From positions 33,521-97,520 of the forward strand of contig NZ_QFVS01000006.1 in NCBI RefSeq assembly GCF_003143955.1: a DNA stretch of 64,000 nucleotides. Direction: 5' to 3'. Made by a program: the position numbers and the translations under genes. A model generated the notes under the pieces. It saw only the letters and a program-made list of their open reading frames with translations, made no database searches and was not told the DNA's origin. The DNA comes from Kurthia zopfii (GTDB lineage Bacteria > Bacillota > Bacilli > Bacillales_A > Planococcaceae). Every line of letters begins with the position of its first letter. Positions within the stretch are counted from its first letter, which is position 1. Shown here in pieces: positions 26,507 to 35,938 of the stretch.

Positions 26507-26748
26507 TTATTTCACAGTCCTTCTTTTACATATACAAAAATAATATCGAACAATAAATACAGATGCAACCGTTATGGATTAGTTGTTGTTTTTTAAATAA
26601 TCAGAATTTTTATAACGTGAAAAGTTACAAATGTCACATTTTCTGTTCTTTATGTAAGAATTATCTTAATTAATGACATTCACCTATTGTTCTTAATTCA
26701 TTTGAGTGCTATAATTTTATAAAAATTCAGAAAAAGGAATGATTACAT

Positions 26749-27936
26749 ATGCAATATTCAAATCGCGTGTTAAACACACCATCTTCATTTATTCGAAATA
26801 TTTTAAAAGTGACTGATTCTCCAGAAGTGATCTCATTTGCAGGTGGATTACCTAATCCTATTTCATTCCCAGTAGCAAAATTACAAGAAGGTATTAATCG
26901 TGCCATCGAGTTAAATGGTAGTAAAGTATTCCAATATTCTTCAACGGCGGGTTATTTACCATTACGTCAATATATCGCGGACAAGTATAACCGCACGCAT
27001 AATTTAGATATTTCGCCAAATGATGTCCTACTAACAACTGGTTCACAACAAGCGTTATCATTAATCGCTCAAGTTACGATCAACAGTGGTGATGGAATTA
27101 TTATTGAAGAACCTGGTTATTTAGGTGCAATCCAATCATTTTCTATGAGTGAACCGACATTCTATCCTGTGGCATTAGAGCAAGATGGCTTGAATTTAGA
27201 AGAATTAGAAAGTGCTTTAAAACAGCCGAATGTGAAATTCATCTACACTGTTCCAAATTTCCAAAATCCAACTGGCCTTACGTATACTGCTGAGCGCCGT
27301 GAAGAAGTTTATAATATGATAAAAGATCATGATGTCATCTTAGTTGAAGATGATCCATATGGTGAATTACGTTTTGAAGGCGAGCATCTTCCTTATATTG
27401 CAGCTGGTAAATCCGACAACAGTGTCGTACTAGGTAGCTTTTCTAAAACTGTCACACCTGGTATGCGACTTGGCTTTATTATTTCGAAAAATAGAGAACT
27501 TATGGAACATCTCGAAACAGCCAAACAAGCGTCAGATTTGCACACGAATATTTTCTCTCAATACGCAATTTATGAATATTTAACGCATAATGAATATATG
27601 GAGCATGTTCATACAATTATTGACCTGTATCGCGAACAGTCGAAAATAATGTTAGATGCTTTAAATGAATATTTCCCTAAAGATGTATCGTTCACAGTAC
27701 CTCAAGGTGGCATGTTCATTTGGGTTACTTTAAATAACGGCATGACAGCTTTAGAATTCTTCAATAAGGCAATGGAAGTTGATGTTGCATTTGTTCCTGG
27801 AGATCCATTCTATACCTCAAAAACAAATGTGAATACTCTTCGCCTAAACTATACGAATAGTTCTCCTGAAGTACTTGTAGAAGGAATTAAACGCCTTGCA
27901 AATATTTTAGTTGCTACACCAAAAGCTACTTTATAA
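26749..27936 (+). CDS. PLP-dependent aminotransferase (class I/II)
   Basis: A 395-residue fold-type I aminotransferase similar to the 2-aminoadipate/aromatic group (LysN-like, MocR-type C-domain without the DNA-binding domain). It has SFAGGLPNP near residue 30, TTGSQQALSLIAQ, the PLP-contact region PNFQNPTG, EDDPYGELRF, and the Schiff-base lysine in LGSFSKTVTPGMRLGF. The substrate is not determined. AAAAAGGAATG precedes the ATG. It is monocistronic, with a strong terminator. Confidence 0.9.
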   Translation: MQYSNRVLNTPSSFIRNILKVTDSPEVISFAGGLPNPISFPVAKLQEGINRAIELNGSKVFQYSSTAGYLPLRQYIADKYNRTHNLDISPNDVLLTTGSQQALSLIAQVTINSGDGIIIEEPGYLGAIQSFSMSEPTFYPVALEQDGLNLEELESALKQPNVKFIYTVPNFQNPTGLTYTAERREEVYNMIKDHDVILVEDDPYGELRFEGEHLPYIAAGKSDNSVVLGSFSKTVTPGMRLGFIISKNRELMEHLETAKQASDLHTNIFSQYAIYEYLTHNEYMEHVHTIIDLYREQSKIMLDALNEYFPKDVSFTVPQGGMFIWVTLNNGMTALEFFNKAMEVDVAFVPGDPFYTSKTNVNTLRLNYTNSSPEVLVEGIKRLANILVATPKATL

Positions 27937-27941
27937 TAAAT

Positions 27942-27983
27942 AAAAAGTTCTTCAGAATGCATTTTGAACTGAAGAACTTTTTT
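27942..27983. terminator. Bidirectional terminator
   Basis: An AAAAAGTTCTTCAG/CTGAAGAACTTTTTT stem between the aminotransferase and the leftward ASCH gene. Confidence 0.85.
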
Positions 27984-28031
27984 GATTCTAATCTATAGGC
28001 TGTGATTAAAACAGCTTCCTAATGAAATGTA

Positions 28032-28490
28032 CTATTTATTCAAATGAACAACTTCAAAGATTTCGCAAACAACTTGTAAATCTTCTACAAATGCCAAATT
28101 GTAATGCTTCAATTGATTTGTGAAAAATTCCACATGAGCGTCATACCAATACTTATGACTACGATCACCTTCCCCTTCTAAATAGGAAAAGCTATGCGTA
28201 ACCTCGTTCATTTTCATTAATGTGACTGATTCATTTTTAATAATCGCTATTGGTTGATTCGAACCATCTAAAACAATGTCATATTGCCCGATTTGTGGAA
28301 GCGGTTCGTGATCAAGTTCATAAGAAATCGCCGCAGAACAAGTAGCAGTCTTCACACCTTCGACTACTAATGCACCTAATGAATCGCCCATTTCCTTCGT
28401 GCCATCTCCGAACATCCAAGCATTCGGACATTGTTCTGAAATATTATTTTTTTCAGTAAATTCAAACCAAAATTGTTCAATTGTTTTCAT
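28032..28490 (-). CDS. ASCH-domain protein
   Basis: A 152-residue protein of the ASCH (PUA-like beta-barrel) family, thought to bind RNA or nucleotides. The typical strings are FGDGTKEMGDSLGALVVEGVKTATCS and IGQYDIVLDGSNQPIAIIKN. GAGGTG precedes the ATG, and only about 30 bases separate it from lctP, so it is probably the last gene of that operon. Bacterial ASCH proteins of this type include amidohydrolases acting on modified nucleosides, but that is not shown here. Confidence 0.85.
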   Translation of the reverse strand: MKTIEQFWFEFTEKNNISEQCPNAWMFGDGTKEMGDSLGALVVEGVKTATCSAAISYELDHEPLPQIGQYDIVLDGSNQPIAIIKNESVTLMKMNEVTHSFSYLEGEGDRSHKYWYDAHVEFFTNQLKHYNLAFVEDLQVVCEIFEVVHLNK

Positions 28491-28522
28491 AATTTATGCA
28501 CCTCAGCATAATTTTACAATGT

Positions 28523-30097
28523 TCAGACGATGAATGAAAGAATGAATGTCCAAATACAAACGAATACGAGTAAGCCTAAACTATATTTTAAAGTTAGTTT
28601 TGTTAACTCTGCTTCCTTACCTCTTTCTCCTACAGCCGCTGTTGCAATGGCGATTGATTGTGGTGATACTAATTTCGCCATAACACCACCGACCGTATTT
28701 GCTGAAACTAGGAGCGTTGAATTCGTAGCCATCATATTCCCCGCTGACGCTTGGATTGGTGAGAATAATGTATTGTTATTTACTACAGAACCCGTCATAA
28801 ATACGCCGATCCAACCGAGAATTGGCGATAAAAATGGGAAGGCACTGCCAGTTTTCGCAACCGCTTCACCTAAAGCCATCGTCATGCCTCCATATGTCAT
28901 AAGTTTGGCAATACCAATAATGGCACAAATCATAATGATGGGAATCCAAAATTCTTTCAATGCATCGCCTAATAATTGTCCACTCGTAGAAAAATTAATA
29001 TGATGGGTCGTAAGAATTGTCACGATGGCTGCTATGAAAATAGCTGTACCTGTAGCGCTGACAATATCTAATGAGATGGGAATTTCTGAAAATGGAATAG
29101 TAAATTGAATAACTGAGAAGTTGAGGATTCCACCTTCTGCAAAAAGGTTTTTGAAAGATGGTAAACTCCAGATGAGGATAAAAAATGTTAGAAGATAAAA
29201 TGGTGACCATGCTTTAATGATATCCCACACTGTATTTTTCTCATATTCGAGATCATGGCCAGCGAGGAAGAATAGCTTTTTCGGTTCCCACTTACGACAA
29301 AGTAGTGCCAATGCACCCATCGCTAAAATTGGCGGAACGATATCTGCTAATTCTGGGCCGATGAATACCGTGAAAATTATTTGAGAAATTGCATACGTCA
29401 AGCCTGTTACTAGTATCGCAGGCATCGTTTCCTTAATTCCTTTAAAACCGTCAATTAACCAAATCATTAAAAATGGAATGGTCATATTAATGAACGGTAA
29501 TGTTAATGCCGACATTTTCGAAACATCCACTGAAGAAATGCCGCCTTCTAGGTTAAAACTATCGATAATACCTACGGGAATACCGATTGCTCCGAATGCG
29601 CCAGAAGCTCCGTTAGCAATTAAGCACAGCATTGCCGCTTGTAAAGGGCCGAACCCTAAACTCATCAGTAATACTGCACAAATTGCGATTGGAACACCAA
29701 ACCCAGCCGCACCTTCTAAAAACGCATTAAAACAAAAGCCAATTAAAAGTAACTGTATGCGTTGGTCATGAGAAATACCTGCAATGGAACTTCTTAAAAC
29801 ATCAAATTTACCTGAGTTTACAGATATTTTATACAACCAAACTGCCATTACAATAATAAATCCGATTGGCACAATTCCTTGTATGATACCTTGTACTACA
29901 CTTCCGAAACTATTGCCAAATGATAGGTCAAATATAAAAAATGCGAGTAAAAATGTCACGACGAGATTTAATAACGCCGTTGTGATTCCTTTCATTTTCA
30001 AAACTGTTAAGCATATTAAAAATAATAGAATTGGAATTGCTGAAATTAGAGCTGAAATAGTTAGTTGATCAAAGGGATTATAACTACCGACAAGCAT
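28523..30097 (-). CDS. lctP: L-lactate permease
   Basis: A 524-residue membrane protein of the LctP family with about 12-14 helices, importing (or exporting) L-lactate with protons. Family strings include GFGVPIAICAVLLMSLGFGPLQAA, GANGASGAFGAIGIP-like segments and NNTLFSPIQ near the C-terminus. The ATG at 30097 is preferred because AAGGAG lies eight bases upstream; a GTG at 30106 would overlap that site. It follows ldh closely, with a short gap. Confidence 0.95.
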   Translation of the reverse strand: MLVGSYNPFDQLTISALISAIPILLFLICLTVLKMKGITTALLNLVVTFLLAFFIFDLSFGNSFGSVVQGIIQGIVPIGFIIVMAVWLYKISVNSGKFDVLRSSIAGISHDQRIQLLLIGFCFNAFLEGAAGFGVPIAICAVLLMSLGFGPLQAAMLCLIANGASGAFGAIGIPVGIIDSFNLEGGISSVDVSKMSALTLPFINMTIPFLMIWLIDGFKGIKETMPAILVTGLTYAISQIIFTVFIGPELADIVPPILAMGALALLCRKWEPKKLFFLAGHDLEYEKNTVWDIIKAWSPFYLLTFFILIWSLPSFKNLFAEGGILNFSVIQFTIPFSEIPISLDIVSATGTAIFIAAIVTILTTHHINFSTSGQLLGDALKEFWIPIIMICAIIGIAKLMTYGGMTMALGEAVAKTGSAFPFLSPILGWIGVFMTGSVVNNNTLFSPIQASAGNMMATNSTLLVSANTVGGVMAKLVSPQSIAIATAAVGERGKEAELTKLTLKYSLGLLVFVCIWTFILSFIV

Positions 30098-30116
30098 GCA
30101 AATCACTCCTTATCAA

Positions 30117-31049
30117 TTAATTCCAAATCTCTTTTTGGATTTCCTTCAATGTTTCTACAGATTTTTTAAATTTAAGCGCCTCATCATCTTCAAGATGAAG
30201 ATCGAAAACCTTCTTAATTCCACCGCGGTTAATTAAGCATGGAACACCGATTACTACATCTTCCACTCCATTTTCGCCGTCATGGTAAGCGCCAATAGGT
30301 AAAACGACATTCTCATTTTTTAAGATGGCTTTCGTAATGCGCGCTAAGCCCATTGCGATGCCATAAAATGTCGCCCCTTTTGAATCAATAATGGAATAAG
30401 CGGCATTTTTTACACCTTCCGCAATTTCCTCTTTCCGACTTTGCGACAATTTTGATGAAATCTTTTGACCGTATAGGGATGAAGCGCTCCAATACGGCAA
30501 CTGAGAATCGCCGTGTTCACCTATAATATACGCGTGTACGCTACTCGCTGCTGTATCAAATTCCTTACCGATAATCGTTCTAAAACGGGCTGAGTCCAAA
30601 ATAGTACCCGAACTAATCACACGATGGTTTGGTAAGCCTGAATATTTCAAAGTCGCATAAGCAAGGACGTCGACAGGGTTTGTCGCTACAATAATTATTC
30701 CATTAAACCCTGACGTCATTACTTTTGAAACAATTTCTTCAAAAATCGCGACATTTTTTTGAATTAGATCCAATCTCGTTTCACCTGACTTTTGCGCAGC
30801 ACCCGCACAAATTACGACAAGTGCGGCATCCTCACAATCAATATAGTCGCCATGCTTAATTGTGAGCGTTGAAGGCGCGTAGACTATGCCATGCTCTAAA
30901 TCTTGCACATCTCCTCTAACTCTCTCTTCATTGGCATCAATTAAGACAAGTTCATCGGTAATTCCTTGATTAATTAACGCATAGGCATAGCTTGATCCAA
31001 CTGCACCTGTGCCTATTAACACCACTTTATTCCCTAATGTTAAATCCAT
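30117..31049 (-). CDS. ldh: L-lactate dehydrogenase
   Basis: A 310-residue NAD-dependent enzyme converting pyruvate and lactate. It has the Rossmann motif GTGAVGSSYAYAL, ATNPVDVLAYAT, and the catalytic histidine in IIGEHGDSQLPYWS. GGAGG precedes the ATG. It starts only 30 bases after the BcsB-like gene, without a terminator, so it may be read through from the exopolysaccharide operon as well as from any internal promoter. lctP follows at once, a usual lactate pairing. Confidence 0.96.
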   Translation of the reverse strand: MDLTLGNKVVLIGTGAVGSSYAYALINQGITDELVLIDANEERVRGDVQDLEHGIVYAPSTLTIKHGDYIDCEDAALVVICAGAAQKSGETRLDLIQKNVAIFEEIVSKVMTSGFNGIIIVATNPVDVLAYATLKYSGLPNHRVISSGTILDSARFRTIIGKEFDTAASSVHAYIIGEHGDSQLPYWSASSLYGQKISSKLSQSRKEEIAEGVKNAAYSIIDSKGATFYGIAMGLARITKAILKNENVVLPIGAYHDGENGVEDVVIGVPCLINRGGIKKVFDLHLEDDEALKFKKSVETLKEIQKEIWN

Positions 31050-31079
31050 AGTAATGCCTCCTGAAATTTTCGAATTCGA

Positions 31080-33017
31080 TTATTTTTTCTTTCTTCTTGC
31101 CGTAATGAAGTAAACGATTACGATAATTAAAAGTATTAAACCAACAAAAGTTAAGATTAAAGCTGTATTAGAAATTTGGTTAGAGTTCTTTACCCCATTA
31201 TCATCTTTTACATCATCTCTAACTTGTTGTTCATTCGAAAAAATTTGTTCATTATTTGATTTAACCATCACCGTGGCGTTGTTTTTAACTTGTGGCATTT
31301 GCTGTATAAATTTATAGAGTTCTCCTGATTTCAAGTTTTTATTCGTTGATAGAATTTGCAGATCGATTGCTTTTTTATTTTTACTTGCACCATCAATTGA
31401 AGCTAAAATCTCTGCATTTTCAGGAATGAAACCCGCTTTTAATAATGCGTCTTTTTGAAGAAATGGATTACGGTCAAGATCGCCTAGTAAAATACGATTT
31501 GCTTTATCATCACTTTCATCCACCTTGTTATTGATTGCTAAAGTAAATTTTGGCTGCCCATACCCTGTATAAGAAGCGCGATATAAATCAACAATTTGTA
31601 TTAACTGTTGTTGATCAATTTTTGGAACTTGTACGATTGTTGGAATGTCCGATTGATTAAATAGCGTCGGGAAATCATTCAATTTAACAACTTCCGTTTC
31701 AGTTGATTCCAATTGAGGGAATGAAAATTGACTATCATTTGAAATGTATAACCAATTATTATGATTTGTTGTCTTACAAGGGTCTAGCGATTGCGCACCA
31801 TTTAATTTTAATTGAATATTTAATGGTTGGTTCACATCGATTTGTTTCGGATCAATGGCAATTGTTTTAGTCGTTAACGCTGTCGATTGAATATCATTTA
31901 ATTTCACGGCAAAAGGTGTACCATTAATTGTCACAATCAATTCTGTTTTCTTCACGTCTAATAATGCTGATTTTTTTAATTTTAACTGTAGTTGGATATC
32001 CTTTTCTTGATCGATTTTCTTCGGAATATAAACAGTAAAAGCTGATTGTTCAGCTAAATTTGACAATGTTTGAGATGCTAATGGAATATTTTTAAACTTC
32101 ACATCAGCTGAATCTGATTCAGTAATTTCTGGTAGTTGATCCATAGATAATTCAGTTCCAGAAAGTTGATTGAATAATTGTGGTTCTGTAAATAACATCA
32201 TACTTTTAGCAAGTGAACCTTCTTTATTCGTTGAAATTGCTAAAACCGTTTTACCTTTTACATTTTTCAAGTTGGCTTGGATTAATGCTTTACTTTGATC
32301 TTTAGGAACAAATGCTTTCATGTCTTTGTTGTAAGTAGTTTTGGGCTCTGTAAATGCGATGACATGATCCCCTTGCTTCTTCCAATCTTTCTCTTGTACG
32401 AGCTGGATACGATTGGGATGCTCGCTCGCTCTTTGTAATTTACTCGTCATGATTGTTGCTGCATTTACAGTATCTTCTGATGCATCATCACTAATCACTA
32501 CATCTGTTTTACCGTTGCTAAACTGTGCTGAAAAATTCGAGAAAGTCGCTTGGTTATTTTCAACAGCTCCTTCAACTTTCAATTTTGAAGTTGGTAAAAT
32601 AGTAAACCAGTTGGCAGAGGTATTTTGATCCACACAAACACCTTCTTTTAAAACACCACTAAATAAGATTTTGACTGTATGTCCGCCTTTTTTCTGACTG
32701 CTTTTTGGCAGTTTGACGGTTACTTCCTTTTTCGTATTGGAAGCATCAAGCGGAATTGTTTTTAGATTCTCCTGATCCAGCTGAATTGTAAAAGCTGATG
32801 GTTTTTTCAATAATTCACTTTGATCCCATTGAAGATATAACTCTCGATCTCCGCTAGTTTTTGTTTCAGGTAAATCATAATTATATTGGAAAGTCGCTTC
32901 CTTTCCATATAACGTTTCCGCATCCTTCGTAATTGTTTTTGCTTGTGCATTTTGCAAGCCTACTACACTAAATAGAGTAAAAAGTGTGAGTAGTAAAACT
33001 AATTTATTTCTTTTCAT
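31080..33017 (-). CDS. ydaN: BcsB-like exopolysaccharide protein (YdaN type)
   Basis: A 645-residue extracytoplasmic protein with a signal peptide (about residues 1-26), a long beta-rich region with two repeating carbohydrate-binding-like halves, and a C-terminal membrane anchor ending in RRKKK. By size, position and topology it matches YdaN of Bacillus, the BcsB partner of the YdaM synthase that supports chain export. The ATG at 33017 with GGAGG upstream overlaps the end of the synthase gene. The symbol is by operon homology. Confidence 0.82.
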   Translation of the reverse strand: MKRNKLVLLLTLFTLFSVVGLQNAQAKTITKDAETLYGKEATFQYNYDLPETKTSGDRELYLQWDQSELLKKPSAFTIQLDQENLKTIPLDASNTKKEVTVKLPKSSQKKGGHTVKILFSGVLKEGVCVDQNTSANWFTILPTSKLKVEGAVENNQATFSNFSAQFSNGKTDVVISDDASEDTVNAATIMTSKLQRASEHPNRIQLVQEKDWKKQGDHVIAFTEPKTTYNKDMKAFVPKDQSKALIQANLKNVKGKTVLAISTNKEGSLAKSMMLFTEPQLFNQLSGTELSMDQLPEITESDSADVKFKNIPLASQTLSNLAEQSAFTVYIPKKIDQEKDIQLQLKLKKSALLDVKKTELIVTINGTPFAVKLNDIQSTALTTKTIAIDPKQIDVNQPLNIQLKLNGAQSLDPCKTTNHNNWLYISNDSQFSFPQLESTETEVVKLNDFPTLFNQSDIPTIVQVPKIDQQQLIQIVDLYRASYTGYGQPKFTLAINNKVDESDDKANRILLGDLDRNPFLQKDALLKAGFIPENAEILASIDGASKNKKAIDLQILSTNKNLKSGELYKFIQQMPQVKNNATVMVKSNNEQIFSNEQQVRDDVKDDNGVKNSNQISNTALILTFVGLILLIIVIVYFITARRKKK

Positions 33018-34287
33018 CTTTTTTACCTCCTTGATCACTTTGAGAAAATCTTTCAGTTTTATACCATTTCACTTCTTCTTTAAAAATCATGCGCTTAATT
33101 TCTTGATAAAGTGAAGAAATTACAAGCACAATCCACATTTGAGAATACGTAAAATACATGAAAATTACATAGAAGAAATTTTTTCTATTCATTTCATTTT
33201 TTTCAATCGATAATGTAATCATTACTTCGCCTAGGAATAGTAAAAATGCTAGGATCCATAACGCAATTGCGACATTGCCGATTGATAATTGTAAATCGTA
33301 AAATAAGTTAATGATGAATAATACATTCGATAAAATAACACCAAAGAAAAATAAGAAATACGTGAAAAAGAAATAGAATAAATCAAAAATAATCCTTTTT
33401 CTTTTTAAAGTCGTAATTTGTTTTAAAAATTTCAAGACGACATATTGATTACCTCTCGCCCATCTCGTTCGCTGCTTCCACCAAACTCCGAGCGTCTCTG
33501 GTTCTTGTTCCCATGTAATGGCCTTAGGGAAGAAGCGAATATGGTGACCTTGATTGTAGACGCGTATCGTTAGCTCCGTATCCTCTGCTAATGCTTTCAC
33601 ATCCCAGCCACCAAGCCCTTCAATAATATGCCTTCTAATCGCGAAATTAGTCCCTGGAATCGTCGCAACTTTGAACCATTTCCAACGACCCCCTTGCGCC
33701 ATCCACTGAAAGCAAATTGTTTCGATATTAATAAATCGCGTAAGCCATGTTTGAGCCGCGTTAATTACACGGAATTTACCAACCATCGCTGCTGCTTTAG
33801 GATCATTGATCAAGCCCATCACTAAATACCAAACCGCTTTCGATTCTGGCGTATTATCTGCATCATAGACACAAATAATTTCACCTGTAGAATTCGCCAA
33901 TGCTTCATTTAAAGCAGATGACTTTCCTTTCCCCTTATTCGGTGGTTTCGTTTCTAAAACACGTATAAACGGGTATTTGTCTGCGAATTTCTGTGCGATT
34001 TCACCAGTTCGATCCGATGAATTATCATTGATGACGATGACCTCTAATAATTCCTTTGGATAATAAAGTCGCGACATGGCAGTTAAAGTTTGATGTATGA
34101 CAACTTCTTCATTATGCGCAGGTATGAAAATACTTACAGTTGGTAAATCTTTCATGTTTTTTTCCCATTCAGGAATTACTTTCTCAAAATTTCTAAAATG
34201 CATATATCCACCTTGCATTAAAAACATATGATAGAGAAGCATAACCCAAATTAGTATTAATGCTATATAAAACAGAACGTTAGCCAT
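33004..34287 (-). CDS. ydaM: Membrane glycosyltransferase, family 2 (YdaM type)
   Basis: A 427-residue processive synthase. An N-terminal helix is followed by a GT2 domain with FIPAHNEEVVIHQTL, INDNSSDRTGEIA, the metal DxD-like VYDADNTPE, and then ALAEDTELTIRVYNQG. The acceptor-site motif QRTRWARGN is the QxxRW signature of cellulose/chitin-type synthases. Three to four C-terminal helices follow. It probably polymerises the exopolysaccharide, with c-di-GMP control coming from the GGDEF-like partner rather than a PilZ domain, which is absent here. It overlaps both neighbours. Confidence 0.88.
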   Translation of the reverse strand: MANVLFYIALILIWVMLLYHMFLMQGGYMHFRNFEKVIPEWEKNMKDLPTVSIFIPAHNEEVVIHQTLTAMSRLYYPKELLEVIVINDNSSDRTGEIAQKFADKYPFIRVLETKPPNKGKGKSSALNEALANSTGEIICVYDADNTPESKAVWYLVMGLINDPKAAAMVGKFRVINAAQTWLTRFINIETICFQWMAQGGRWKWFKVATIPGTNFAIRRHIIEGLGGWDVKALAEDTELTIRVYNQGHHIRFFPKAITWEQEPETLGVWWKQRTRWARGNQYVVLKFLKQITTLKRKRIIFDLFYFFFTYFLFFFGVILSNVLFIINLFYDLQLSIGNVAIALWILAFLLFLGEVMITLSIEKNEMNRKNFFYVIFMYFTYSQMWIVLVISSLYQEIKRMIFKEEVKWYKTERFSQSDQGGKKDEKK

Positions 34288-35938
34288 TTGGTTTCCTCTC
34301 CTCGAAAAGTCGTTTTTTTAGTGACATTCTTAATCGAATGATATTTAAGAAAAATAAAAGAACAAATAATAGAACAAGTCCAAACAGAATCCACAATACA
34401 AATTCAAAAAGATTGTTTTTATACAGCATTTTTAATTGAAATAGTAATTTATTCGGCTTCTCGACTGTGACATCGCCACTTGAAGAAGACGTTATTTCAA
34501 CTAAATCGGATTGGATTTCCCCTCGTAACTCCTGTGGCGTAACCCATTGAAATGAAGTAGCGGAATCCATTTTTTGAATCGTTGAATTCAGTAATTCCAG
34601 TGAGTCATCTACATGGATTTTCACTCCTGCAAACGCTCCTTCAATTTGCTGTAATTGCGCAATTTGCTCATCCATTTTGTTATTTGGCTGCAAGTTAATT
34701 GGAAAAACAGCCGTATCGCTTAATAAATTCGAATGTATAACTGTTGGTTGTAGTACACGATCATTTTTTGAATCGCCAAATTGAACATTTCCGATAAAGG
34801 AAGTTGTTTTCTTTGAAAGTTCTTTATAAACGTATTTACTCGCGACATCATTCTCAATAGTTAAGCTCGTTGGAATGATCCCTGAATTAACTGATTCGTC
34901 GATTGCTTCATTCCATATTTCATTTGTGATTTGCTGTTCTTTTTTACCAATTTCATGACGTAAATCATTGAATTGGTTTTCAGAAGCAAAATCATTTTGA
35001 TTGATTGAAGCAATACCTTTCGAATCCATCGCTTCTTTCATCGGCTGATCCCTATCAATTTGCCAAAATTCAGATTGCAAAAGGGAAGCTTCTTCTGTTA
35101 CAGGTTTTAAACCAGACAGTAAAATGGTTGCGCCATCCTTTTGTAATTCGATTATTTTTTTCCTTAATTTCTTATTTTCAGCAAACGTCGTTAATCGATT
35201 TTTTTCATCGCCTTGACCAAGTGGTTGAACCGCTAATACAACTGGCACTTTTGCATCTTTTAACGCTTGCGCCATATCACTTAATCGCTCAACCTTCGTA
35301 TTCGGTGTAATTTGATCAATGACTATAACTGACCTTCGTTTATTCGTAGTCGTCCATTCGAAAAAATCGACAATCTCCGGTTGGATTGCCCATTGTAATT
35401 GCTGTGGCATTGAAGTCACCGGTATATAGTATTTGTTTTCGTTCCCTAAAATAACGGTGCGCCCTCGCCCATTACTTTTCTCCGTAACAATCGATTTTAC
35501 TGTGGCATCTTTTATGACTTGGATTTGAAAAGTTTTTTCATAAGGAATACCATTAATCGCAGCAATTTGTTCTTTTTGACCTCGTTTTATTGATTCGAAC
35601 CCTTTAAATTGTTCAATGTTTTCACCAATAATCACCATTTTCTGTTGCTTCCAATCGTGATTTGCTAGTAGATTGACCTTTTCCTTCTTCAAACCTATAT
35701 AAATGACCGATTTTACACCTTTCAAATCACTTTCTCGTAGCTCATCATAAGAAAGTACTTTGCTTTTTGTATAGGGGGAGATCATCGCATCAATCTGTTC
35801 AACGATTGGCGGGGATTTTTGCGCTGCAGAATACAAAATGAGCGTATCATGGTGATTGCCACTTGCTTGGACCTTCGTTTCAAAGACGATGAACAATAAA
35901 ATTAACAAAGTAGTAAAGTAGAATCCTTTAAATTTCAT
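34280..35938 (-). CDS. ydaL: DUF2334-like deacetylase-fold membrane protein (YdaL type)
   Basis: A 552-residue protein with a signal peptide, an extracytoplasmic domain of about 450 residues, and a C-terminal membrane helix (about 515-540) with a basic tail. Segments such as VVLAVQPLGQGDE and VIDQITPNTKVERLSDMAQALKD fit the DUF2334, polysaccharide-deacetylase-related domain of YdaL. The canonical DDxxP metal site of that family is not evident here (QITPNT in its place), so catalytic activity is doubtful. Start and stop overlap neighbours by 11 and 8 bases. Confidence 0.72.
   Translation of the reverse strand: MKFKGFYFTTLLILLFIVFETKVQASGNHHDTLILYSAAQKSPPIVEQIDAMISPYTKSKVLSYDELRESDLKGVKSVIYIGLKKEKVNLLANHDWKQQKMVIIGENIEQFKGFESIKRGQKEQIAAINGIPYEKTFQIQVIKDATVKSIVTEKSNGRGRTVILGNENKYYIPVTSMPQQLQWAIQPEIVDFFEWTTTNKRRSVIVIDQITPNTKVERLSDMAQALKDAKVPVVLAVQPLGQGDEKNRLTTFAENKKLRKKIIELQKDGATILLSGLKPVTEEASLLQSEFWQIDRDQPMKEAMDSKGIASINQNDFASENQFNDLRHEIGKKEQQITNEIWNEAIDESVNSGIIPTSLTIENDVASKYVYKELSKKTTSFIGNVQFGDSKNDRVLQPTVIHSNLLSDTAVFPINLQPNNKMDEQIAQLQQIEGAFAGVKIHVDDSLELLNSTIQKMDSATSFQWVTPQELRGEIQSDLVEITSSSSGDVTVEKPNKLLFQLKMLYKNNLFEFVLWILFGLVLLFVLLFFLNIIRLRMSLKKRLFEERKPNG

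Noticed and set aside
28530..30068. Open frames of 94-157 codons antisense to lctP
   Set aside because: They are shadows of the lactate permease frame and have no ribosome sites or protein-like features.
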